NCBI RefSeq assembly: GCF_023053635.1
Contig: NC_086172.1
Coordinates: 95,194,181 to 95,258,180 of the forward strand
From: Elgaria multicarinata webbii
Lineage: Eukaryota > Chordata > Lepidosauria > Squamata > Anguidae
Direction: 5' to 3'
Length of the DNA: 64,000 nucleotides
Made by a program: the position numbers and the translations under genes. Below are positions 32,600 through 42,410 of this stretch, one piece after another. The number at the start of each line of letters is the position of its first letter. Position 1 is the stretch's first letter. The notes under the pieces were generated by a model that was given only the letters and a program-made list of their open reading frames with translations, was not told the origin of the DNA and made no database searches.

Positions 32600-32755
32600 G
32601 TTGGGACTCAGAGCCCACCTCTGGTTTGCACTTAAGGCTTTTGGGCAGGTGACTTAACCATACCCCACAACACCCATTTTAAGATGATGCCCAAGACAGT
32701 TTCTCAAATTGCCAGATGTGCCTACAGGCCTGAAAAGGTTGAAGCCCTCTACTCT
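32600..32755. mobile_element. hAT-like element fragment, 3' end
   Basis: GACAGTTTCTCAAATTGCCA, GATGTGCCTACAGGCCTGAA and AAAGGTTG match the right end of the 60816-61524 element. Confidence 0.45.
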
Positions 32756-32849
32756 AGAGCCAAAGCACCATTATACAAAGTATAAAGCCCTTGCCATTCT
32801 CTGGCTTTCTAGTTTGGATTAAACAAGTTTTTATTATACAGCTTCCCTT

Positions 32850-32925
32850 AGGACGCAATCCTACGAATGTTTAGGCAGGAGGGGGAAAACTTTTTCTGTC
32901 TAAACGTGCATAAGATCGCATCCTT
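32850..32925. repeat. Fold-back repeat, family B (short)
   Basis: AGGACGCAATCCTACGAATG, TTTAGGCAGGAG; return arm TTTTTCTGTCTAAACGTGCA, then TAAGATCGCATCCT. The centre is missing. Confidence 0.6.
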
Positions 32926-33280
32926 GAAGTTTTAAAAGGAGCTGTGAGCCTGAACCCAATACTAAATATATTTAGTACTGCCCAATACTAAATATATTTA
33001 CCTGGAAATACAAGATCCCCTAAACTCAGTGGGAGATCCTAGCGACTGTACGCTGAGACTAAACCCTTAGTTCGAAATAAGCCTTTTTGAACTCGGGAGC
33101 ACTTCAATATGGACGTGGAGAGGATTGTGTAGGAAAACTTTATAGGCGCACTAACTGGCAGCTAAATGCCATTCCATCACACTGTTACTTCCGAGTAAAC
33201 ATGCTTCGGATCTGGTTCAACGAAAGCACACAATGGGACCCATCTTTGATAACTTAAGCAGGGAGACAGACGCACACTCT

Positions 33281-33381
33281 GGCTGAGTTCGGACGACACG
33301 CTAATCAACTGGGCGGCGGAGGGGGGTAATAGGAACAGAATGGGAAACAACCGTTGATTAGCGCCTCGTCCGAACTCAGCC
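33281..33381. mobile_element. Fold-back MITE-like element at the COPB1 promoter
   Basis: The left arm begins GGCTGAGTTCGGACGACACG then CTAATCAAC. The right arm is GTTGATTAGCGCCTCGTCCG then AACTCAGCC. Arms of about 29 bp are nearly complementary around a GC-rich loop; total 101 bp. It resembles family C (TTCAGACAACACGYTAA-type ends). Confidence 0.75.
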
Positions 33382-33399
33382 TCCCTCTCACTCTTCATC

Positions 33400-33800
33400 G
33401 CTTTCAAAGCTATGGTTGATTTCAAGGACTGGGGGCGACCGGTTTCCACGGTGGGTTGGACGCGACAGACACCGCAACAAGGCCCCATCGGTGGGGACGG
33501 AGCGGAAGAGGCCGAGCTTTCTCCCGCGTTTCTGCGAACGGCGGAGGCGTGTCCCGCTAGGGCCGCCGTACTATCGATGTGGCCTGTGCACGGAGTGCTT
33601 CCACGTCAGCTGGAGCAGGCAGCGGCGCCAGGAGGAGCAGGAAGAGAGAGAGAGAGAGACCCGCTACGGCGAGCGGAGGCGGCCCGGAACGGGGACGCCG
33701 GTGCGGAGGCCCATTTTAGCGCGCCTTGAACGGTTAGAACCGGGCAGGGAGGGCGGCGGGGCCCAAGAGGCGCCTGGGATTAGTTGAGGGGCGGGAAGGA
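33400..33800 (+). promoter_or_regulatory. COPB1: COPB1 CpG-island promoter and presumed 5' non-coding exon
   Basis: CpG-rich block upstream of COPB1 with no TATA box. CCACGTCAGC at 33601-33610 contains an ACGTCA core (TGACGTGG on the other strand), a CRE/ATF or XBP1-like site. A (GA)n run lies at about 33645-33658. The coding start is in a separate exon 3.7 kb downstream whose 5' part has its own splice acceptor, so a non-coding first exon must lie here. I could not fix its donor. Confidence 0.6.
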
Positions 33801-35215
33801 AGGGAGCGGGCGGGCGGCGAGTTTTCTCAGGGTTTCGTTCGAGTGAGAGGCCGCGGGCCCTAAGGTGGCTAAAAGATAGAGAAGGACCCTGGACGGGTCG
33901 CCCCCACCTTTCCTTACCTGAAGACGCAGGTCCCCAAACCCTTCGCGGGGCCTCGTAGCGACCAACCTCCCTGTCACACTTAGGAGAGTGAAAGGGCGCA
34001 CTTGCCCCCACATCCTCCCATCGCTCCTTTCTCAGTGCATGTTGATTGGGATCTAAATGGGGGTGGTGGTTCTACTCTGCAATAGGGGTTGTGGGGACAG
34101 ACCCGGACGGGGTGGGATTTTCTTCTGGATCGAATGAACATAGAATGCAAAGGGGCTGTCTGGTGACGATTGGGTAGGATTGGAACAAGTGGCCGCCTGT
34201 TAGATACTCTTCTAGGCTTAAGAACACCGCAGTAAAATTTGTTTACGAGGCAACTCATTGAAAATTCCCTAAAATAAAGTTCAGAGCTTTCTTTTTAAAA
34301 ACAAAACAAAAACGTAATAACCTATCGAAGCCAGTGGCAGTTACCATATCTTGTGGTAGTTACATTGCTTCCAGATGAGGTTTTTTAGTAGGCATCACAG
34401 TGCCCCATTCACAGAATGTACAGGTGTGTGTGCCTAGATGTTGTCAAAAGTTTTCTCACCATTACTTTCATCTTTTTTCTTACTGCACAAAATCTATCAA
34501 GGTGGAAAAAGACTGGATAATTGCACAGTACCCTCTTAAAGTAGCTCTAGAACATCTCTGTCTAGAATCACCTTAAATTAACTAGGCATTGCATAAAGAA
34601 ACACTTTCTTTTTAGTCTGAATCTCTTACTACTCAATTTCATTGGGTGATTCCTGGTGTTATGGGAAAGGGTGCCAAAAAAGTCTCTCTACCATTATTTC
34701 TTCACCTTAACTTTATATATCTCTATCATGTGTTGCCCATTTGTTTCTTTTGCTTTTAAGTTAAAGAACCATTTTAGCTCTTTTGTAGAGAAGTCCCCTG
34801 ATTATTTTGCATACTCTTTTCTGCATCTTTTCCAGCTCTGTGGGAACTGTTTTTTGTTTGTTTTTTCTAGATGGAGTGATCAGAACTGTACACAGTATTT
34901 CAGGTTTAGCCAAACCATGGTTGTATACAATGGCGTTATTCCTAATAATGCTTGACATGGAATTCTCCCTTATTGCTGCACTGCATGGAATCAATATTTT
35001 CATTTAAATTATCCACCATGATCTCAATATACTTTAGACTCTATCAATGTGTCAATGAAGCTATTTTAGTTGCAACTTGGGTTTCCCAGAAAATGTCACC
35101 AGAGGCTAATCCTAGTGTGATTGGCTGGCTCTTTGGAAGGCTGGCTGGCTATTAGGAAGGATTTCTAGCCGAATCCGTCCCCTTAAGCCTAACTCTGAAA
35201 ATATTAAACAGTGGC

Positions 35216-35343
35216 CTGGTTCAGACAACACGTTAAACTATGCTGCTTAACCACAAAATGGTTAACAGAATGCATTAAGGTTAATGCATTCCCTTAACCA
35301 TTTTGTGGTTAAGCAGCATGGTTTCGTGCATTGTCTGAACCAG
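35216..35343. mobile_element. Fold-back MITE-like element, family C
   Basis: Left arm CTGGTTCAGACAACACGTTA, then AACTATGCTGCTTAACCACA. The right arm is its complement, with AACCATTTTGTGGTTAAGCA then GTCTGAACCAG. Arms of about 60 bp nearly meet at an AATGCATTAAGGTTAATGCATT centre. Confidence 0.8.
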
Positions 35344-35914
35344 TCCAATAAGGAGCTTTAGATTTACTTTCCCTAAAATCCAGAATATACCAAATCTTAC
35401 AGAACTATCTGGTACAAAAGCATTCTATCACTTTATATTTATTTCCATTACTTCTCATTTGCCATTTTGTTAAACATTCAACTAATTTGGAGAGATCCAA
35501 AACCTGTTTGATTTTTCACTGTCTTGAATAATTTGATGTTGTCTGCATACCTGCCCACTTTTCTGCTAACTCTACATCAATTATGAACAAGATAGATAGT
35601 ACAGGTCTCAATATAAATCTTTGAGGATTTTCATGTTGCAGCTCTCCTTGGACCCACTGCATTCTGTTTTTAAGTAGTTACCTATCCATAAGATGACCTG
35701 TCTCTTATGGATTGATAACTGCTTAAAATCAGGGCCTGTTCTCTTATCCCACAATTGCTAAGTTTGTTCATGAGCCTTTGATGGGAGACTTTGTCAAAAG
35801 GTGGGTTTTTTTTAGAATTTCCTGCAGACAAAGATTTGGTCAATAAATTACATCTTGGTGGATCTGAACCCATTAAAGGTTAATCATGTATTTGATTTTT
35901 GCATTGAAATTAGT

Positions 35915-36234
35915 TAGGGTGACCATATGAAAAGGAGGACAGGGCTCCTGTATCTTTAACAGTTGTATTGAAAAGAAAATTTCAGCAGGTGTCATTTGTA
36001 TATATGGGGAGCTTGGGGAAATTCCCTCTTCATCACAGCAGTTAAAGCTGCAGGTGCCCTGCCCTCTTTTAAATCTGGTCACTCTAGTATAGCTCCTGCA
36101 CCTTTAACTATTGTGATGAAGAGGGAATTTCACCAGGTTCTCCTTATATACAAATGACACCTGCTGAAATTCCCTTTTCTATGCAACTGTTAAAGATACA
36201 GGAGCCCTGTCCTCCTTTTCATATGGTCACCCTA
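35915..36234. mobile_element. hAT-like MITE with nested inverted repeats
   Basis: Ends TAGGGTGACCATATGAAAAG and CTTTTCATATGGTCACCCTA (complement with one base different) head arms of about 95 bp. An exact 7-bp duplication AATTAGT flanks it at 35908-35914 and 36235-36241. A second inverted pair (AATTCCCTCTTCATCACAG and its complement) sits inside. The length is 320 bp with no coding capacity. Confidence 0.85.
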
Positions 36235-36487
36235 AATTAGTGGGACTTAGAACTCCGTTTTGGTGAGGTCATGCCCACTGGCTTTAGTGAGAGATAAGGT
36301 CAGCTATGTTTTTTTTAGGATCTCCAGTATTTGGGTGTACTTAAACAGGCAAGGGCTTGAGATAGTTTAATAATCCAGTTAAACCCCTGGGATTTAGGTA
36401 AAAAGCAATGCAAAGTGGGATATTCTATATCATTACTATGTTTAAACACTTACTAGTCATGTACTGTATAATGTATTTATGTCATTG

Positions 36488-36577
36488 AAGCTGCAATCCT
36501 ATACACACCTATCTGGGAATAGATTTCATTGAATCTAGTGAGACTTACTTATGGGCAGACATGTAGAATTTCAGCTT
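36488..36577. repeat. Fold-back repeat, family A (full)
   Basis: AGCTGCAATCCTATACACAC, CTATCTGGGAATAGATTTCA, GTGAGACTTACTTATGGGCA, then a decayed right end AATTTCAGCTT. Confidence 0.65.
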
Positions 36578-36688
36578 TGATATGTGTGATCAGTTTGCTT
36601 GAGGATAGTTGCATTATTCCACTAACATTAGGTTAAATAGATTTGCATAATTGTTACAATCTTTTCAGTACAGAACATAGTTCTATAG

Positions 36689-37292
36689 CAGTGGTTCCCA
36701 AAGTGGGCGGTACTGTCCCCTTGGGGGCGGTGGGATTGCATAGGGGGGCGTTAAGAGGCAAGGGGGCAGCGGGGGGGGCGTGCTAAGAGGCAAAGGGGCA
36801 GCAGGGGGGTGTTCGAGGTGTTTTTTCTGAGAAGCGCCTCTCTAGAAGGTCTTAAAACCCAGGGACATTTTTATGGGAGAAGGTAGTTTAGTCTCAAGCC
36901 ATATAGGGGAAGAATCCACACATGTAACTGTATTATGTATTAATACAGTTTAAGAAGAGTCCTTTTAATGGTGAATTGTAATGTTTCAAAAGCACCAAAA
37001 TGCTAATGAAGAAACATACTCTGCTTGGTGTGCCCCGCCACGCCGGCTGCAAACAGAGGCATTCTCTCTCTTTTTCCTCCCTCCCTCGGTAAGCCTGCGG
37101 CAGGTGCTTTAGATTTTGAATAAATATTCAATTAATTGTTACTGTTTTGAATTTTATTGTTATTATCTTCCTTAGTGGGTCATTGAAAACCGCTATTCTG
37201 AATAATGATTTTTATAGTGGAGGGTAGGGGGCACTGGGTATGAGTTTGTGGAACCAAGGGGGTGGTTACCTGAAAAAGTTTGGGAACCACTG
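36689..37292. mobile_element. Non-autonomous hAT element
   Basis: Ends CAGTGGTTCCCAAAGTGGGC and AAAAAGTTTGGGAACCACTG; terminal inverted repeat CAGTGGTTCCCAAA. It is flanked by an exact 8-bp duplication TTCTATAG at 36681-36688 and 37293-37300. The length is 604 bp. The interior has a G-rich section (36715-36815) and no transposase. Confidence 0.9.
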
Positions 37293-37475
37293 TTCTATAG
37301 AGTATAGTGCATAAAGTGTGGGCTTCAAGGTTTTTAGGGAATTTTGGTGGCCACCGTTAAGCTATGCATAGAAGCATAATTATGAATTAGCTACATTCAT
37401 GAATTTGTTTTCTAGAGTTTATGAGACATCTTTAAAAAGTTCTTGCATTGAGAGAGCCATTGATAAGGAGACACA

Positions 37476-37566
37476 ATGACGGCTGCAGAGAATGTATGCT
37501 ATACTTTAATAATAGTTCCAATGGACTCGGAACCACCATCTGAAATAAGTTTAAAGAATGACTTGG
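37476..37566 (+). CDS. COPB1: COPB1 coding exon 1
   Basis: Residues 1-30 and one base of Glu31. The exon itself starts at about 37416 with a 60-nt leader after TTTTCTAG. Donor GTGAGT. Confidence 0.96.
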
Positions 37567-40500
37567 GTGAGTAATACTCTCTGGACTTCTTTTTCATGAT
37601 TGTGTCTGTACATATTTCAAATATTTAAGTCACATATAGTAGCACTCAAAGTGATGCACAGAAAGAGTATAAAACAGCCATAAAATACAAATCATTTAAA
37701 CAATAAAAAGCTGTAAAATAGCCCTCAAATACTAACACCAAAAAAAATCTAACTAAAGCATATAGTGGTGGCTAAAACTGTTAAAAAACCACACAGCAAT
37801 GAGCGAAAAGGGTATTTTTTGTAAACAAAATACATCACAAATTGCTTGAACAGCAAGACAGAGCCAGACAAATAACCCAGGGATGCACATTCCTCAAAGA
37901 ATGTGACCTACTCCACATTCTCACCAAGTTTACCTGGGCAAAAGATTGGAGGCAGAAGAGCCATTTTATAGCACAAACTGTGATAAATGAAAACTTAAAA
38001 TTCAGTTCCTTCTGCTATTTGAGGCCCCATCTTGATGGCAGCCTGTCGGTGCTGCAAGGCCTTAGGCTCCCGCATTGGCGCTCCTTCCTGGCATCTGCAC
38101 GGGAAGGAGTTGCTGCCGCCTCCAGGCCAAGCACCAGGGAGGGAGGAGGATCGAGGTAGCCAGCTCTCCTTCCTCTGGCTGCCCCGTTCCTCACCTCCCC
38201 CGGTTTTTTTTAATCTGTACATGCAAACCTTTGCATCTACAGATCAAAAAATTTAAAAAGTGTGGGGAAGAACAGGGCAGCTGGAGTGGGAGGAAGAGAG
38301 AGACGCGCAGCGCCCGAACTGGCTCTCCTCTAGCCGATGGTGACCGATTAGGGGGTGCCATCTACTGTGGCACACCTCTGTTTAAAAAAGTCGGGGTAAG
38401 TGCCCAACTTTTTTAAAGTGGAGTTTAGGGGGTTTGCCCCTGGATGATGATGATGGTGATGATAATATATTTATTTATTTGTTACCCGCCTCTCCCTCTG
38501 GATCGGGATGGTGGCTGCTTCATATAGATGACTTGCCGCCACTCTGAATCCACTCTGGAGCAAACCCCTGGTCAAGACAGGCTCTGAAACAGTCTTATTG
38601 AGGGGAAAATGGTAGGCAGGTTAATTGTAAGCATTACTGAGTAGCAAGTAAGTGTTGCTACTTTGCACAGGTTTGCAGAATTCTTGTACATTACAGCCAC
38701 TGCATAAAGAAGCTGCCTCTTGGACATGTTTCAGTCATCTTCCTATGTGGTAATTTGTCCTAAAAGAGAATTGTCTTCACTGACCAGACATGGTGAATTG
38801 ATTTCAATCATCAAGGAAAAATGGTTGATTTACTGATTTAAATCAAGTTTCCTGTTAAAACTTTTTCATGAATTTCCTGAACAGCGGTGCACATCTGACT
38901 ACTAAGCGATATTAACTTACAGCTAAATAGAATATTATTTATACAGTTTCAACCTTACAAGCAGGCTTTTCATCTCTTTGTATCACTGTATATATTTTGC
39001 ATGCTTTCCTTTTTACCTGTAGAGGGAATGTCTTTAAAATATTCACATCTAGAGTCTTTCTTATGACCGGCACCCATGGCAACCCTATAACGTCTTGTCA
39101 TAAATAAGTTCCATTGAGTTCAATGCAACTTACTCTCAGATAAGCGTGAATAGGATTGCAGCTTTAATATAAGAGTATAGGCCTATGCACACTGGACAAA
39201 TTTGTCTTCTGTCTCATCACTGTTGCTCATTTCTGCTTCTCTCTTTTTTGGGTGAAAAAAAGGAAGAAGCAAATTCTCAGGATGCGGAACTTTTTATTTG
39301 TAGGTTGAATCTACAAATAAAAAGTTCAGCATCCTGAGAATTTGCTTCTCCCTCTTTTTCACCTGATTTGGGTGCTTTTCTCCCCTGTTTTTGATTCTTC
39401 TCTCTTTTTTTGGCCCAGCTTTGCCCTCACAGAAAACAAAGTTTCAAACAAAAATGAAGTGCCTGTGAATGATAGGTCAACACAAGTTTTGATAGTTACT
39501 GGGCTGAAAAAAATCCAGTTTAAATTTTGTAAAAGCCAATTTTTTGGATATTTTTTTAAAAGAACATTGATTTTTATCCATACTACTATATTATTTATTA
39601 TTATTATTGTTATTTTATTTACTATATTTATATACTGCTCCCCGTTCAGAATTTTGGAGTGCTGGACAAAATAAAATAGAATATAAACAGAATAAACATA
39701 CATTAAAAGTACATTTTAAAAGAAACAAAGTGCAAAATAAACTGCGGCTGGTCGCTAAGGAAAGGCTTCCTGGAACAAAGACGTTTTTAGGAGGTGCCGG
39801 AAGGAATACAAAGTTGGCATCTGCCTGACCTCCAGAGGCAAGGAATTCCATCGGAGGGGGGGGGGGCACCACACTGAAGGCTTTTCCCCTGGTGGACTCC
39901 AGTCACACAATAGGTCTAAGCCTTTCTGTCTTAATGCCTCTGCCTTGTTTGGCCCAACTACACCACCACATGAGCACAGAATAACTATCCTATTTAGTCT
40001 GCATCTCTGTGCAGAATGTTCAAGAAGGAAGAGCTGTTAATTAAGCTGGACAGAGCCATTTTCATGAGATAGAAAACTGAAATAAATGCCTGTGTTTGAT
40101 TGTTGGTAACAAAATGTAGTGGTGTGTAAAGAACAAACAAGCCAGAGCAATAGTATGCAGTACAATGAAGTTTAGAGATTGCTATGCCAGCGTATATTGT
40201 GCTGAATTTTAACTTTAGCAATTTCTTTTGCCTAACAGAAAAAGGAGATGTGAAGTCAAAGACTGAGGCCTTGAAGAAAGTAATCATAATGATCTTAAAT
40301 GGTGAAAAGCTGCCAGGACTTCTGATGACTATTATTCGGTTTGTGCTTCCGCTTCAGGACCATACCATCAAAAAACTGCTTTTAGTATTTTGGGAGATTG
40401 TTCCCAAGACTACTCCAGATGGTAGACTGCTGCAAGAAATGATCCTTGTTTGTGATGCCTACAGAAAGGTTAATCTTCGATTTATTTAATTTATGTTTAA

Positions 40501-42356
40501 CCACAATATCATCCAAATACTCTCTTCTTCAGAATACATTCTGGAAATCCTCATGCCAAAAGCAGCAAATTGTCAGCTTATTCAGTTTCTTGTCTGGTCA
40601 CATTCCACCTACATATAATTAATTTCAAAGATGAACTTGTCTCTAAAACATATTCTTATATTTTTGTCATGATTGGAACTCTCCAAATTGAGAAATAAAT
40701 GTGTGTTTTTGTTTTTTACTGAAATTACATGTATAGTGAACCATTTTAAGCTGTAACATTGATCAAGCAGTTGGTAAATCTTATTCTTATTGCACGGGAT
40801 GGATCAGACAGATTAGATTACAGAACAAACCAATGTGAGTTATGGCATGCTAACTGTATTAGCACAATCCAACTGCTAATCCAACTGCTAACTTTGGATA
40901 ATCCAACTGCCAATAGAAAGGCTCAATTTGGAATTACGTGTCTTGGCTCATATATATATAGATGCCTTCTGCCCATGCACTTTCCCTCTGCCTTGGTGTG
41001 CAACAACTGAAGACTTCCTGGACTAATTAATCAGAGTTTTCTGTTAAGGCCTAAACTGGGTAACTATTGTTTACAGGATTGGGACAAACCAGATTCTTAA
41101 ACCATGGTTTGAAGTTGGTTTCAGATAATGGTTTGTTCAGTTGTGGCATGTCAAGAAGGGAGGTGTGAACCGGTGGCATGAGGACAAACTATAGAAGCAC
41201 AAGGCTTTAATAAGCTGAGATACATAAATCCAAACTAGGCAATTGTAATATGTGCTGAGGTAGGTCCATATTCTGTCCCATAATTGAGTGAAGATATCAG
41301 CAAAACCTGGCTGGACAATAGAAGTCACAGAGAAGCTCTTATTGTCATAGAACGTCCTCAGATCTCTGTAAGAATGTGCACCTCACAGTTTCAGAACTCT
41401 ATGCTATACAATGGGCAGTTGAATTGCTGTGGTGGTTATTCTTTGAATTTGCTTTTAATGGATTAATATGTTTTAATTATTCACTAGTGGCCCATCTAGG
41501 TACGTTATTACAACATTTTAGAAAATGATTGCGTGAGCTTGCATTCCTATCTCTGCATGTACAGAAGAATGCTGGCTCTTCAGCTAATATTGGCAATATA
41601 TTTGTGCTGAGTTGCACATGGCCTTTTGATGAAGTTTCTTGGAGAATACGATTTTAGAGTTCTTATTTTTAAACAAAAAAATCTAGGTCTAAGTATCTTT
41701 GAAAATCCAGTAAAGCACTTGATCAGCATCACACAAGTAGTGTATTTTGAAAGCTATGCTGATTCTCTTGTGTGAATGTTGGACTTACAGCCTGATCCGA
41801 ATATTGACTTGTACGGATGCTTAGGATTACAGCTGAAGTTCTTATAGAATAGGAGGATTCAAGTCCATTCTTGACTATAGCTATCTAGATGGTTTGGGGC
41901 AAATTGCTTTTCTTTGCCACAAATATTTTTTCAGTTCTCTATCTTTTAAAGAAGGAAACCAAAGAGTTAACTACCTCATTGTGCAGTGGTCAGAACAGAA
42001 AATAATAGTTTGGTCCAAAGATCCTCCTACCCCGGAGGAAGGTGCTTCCGCTTGCGCAAGAGGATTTTTTTCCTCCTCAGTCCTTCCCCTTGCTCCATTT
42101 GCTGCCTCCTATGGTCCTTCGCATAAGGGTCTGTTGGCCCTCTGGGTGGATTTTCACAAGGAGCAGCCTCTGGGAGAGCAATTAGATACAAACCCGTGTA
42201 CCATGCACAAGCAGTGGTGCTCATTCATGGGGAACTTTGGATCCATGCCTATGACTAAAATGGAGAATGTTATGCAAAAATGCTAGATTGCAAAGTTTTG
42301 TGCTTGATGAACCAGCATCCCTTAGACTGTTAAATTTACAATTTTCTTTCTCTCAA

Positions 42357-42410
<54 letters not shown>

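Larger units (their letters stand above)
29926..33280. other. PSMA1-COPB1 spacer
   Basis: About 3.4 kb with no exon seen. It contains several family A and B copies, an L2-like tail, a hAT fragment and a G-rich, low-complexity section at 32050-32520. It has no recognisable gene. Confidence 0.6.
33801..37415 (+). other. COPB1: COPB1 intron 1 region
   Basis: Lies between the promoter island and the acceptor at 37414-37415 (TGTTTTCTAG). It holds a family C fold-back, a hAT MITE with a 7-bp duplication, a family A copy and a 604-bp hAT element, listed separately. No other exon is seen. Confidence 0.65.

Noticed and set aside
33412-33787. Open frames of 105-123 codons at the COPB1 promoter
   Set aside because: CpG-island frames with low-complexity composition; COPB1 translation begins in the 37476 exon.
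33913-33926. Strong donor consensus CTTCAG|GTAAGG on the minus strand within the COPB1 island
   Set aside because: Could belong to an antisense transcript, but there is no partner acceptor or other support.
41894-42286. 130-codon plus-strand frame in a COPB1 intron
   Set aside because: No recognisable domain; likely a repeat-derived, chance open frame in a slightly GC-richer tract.
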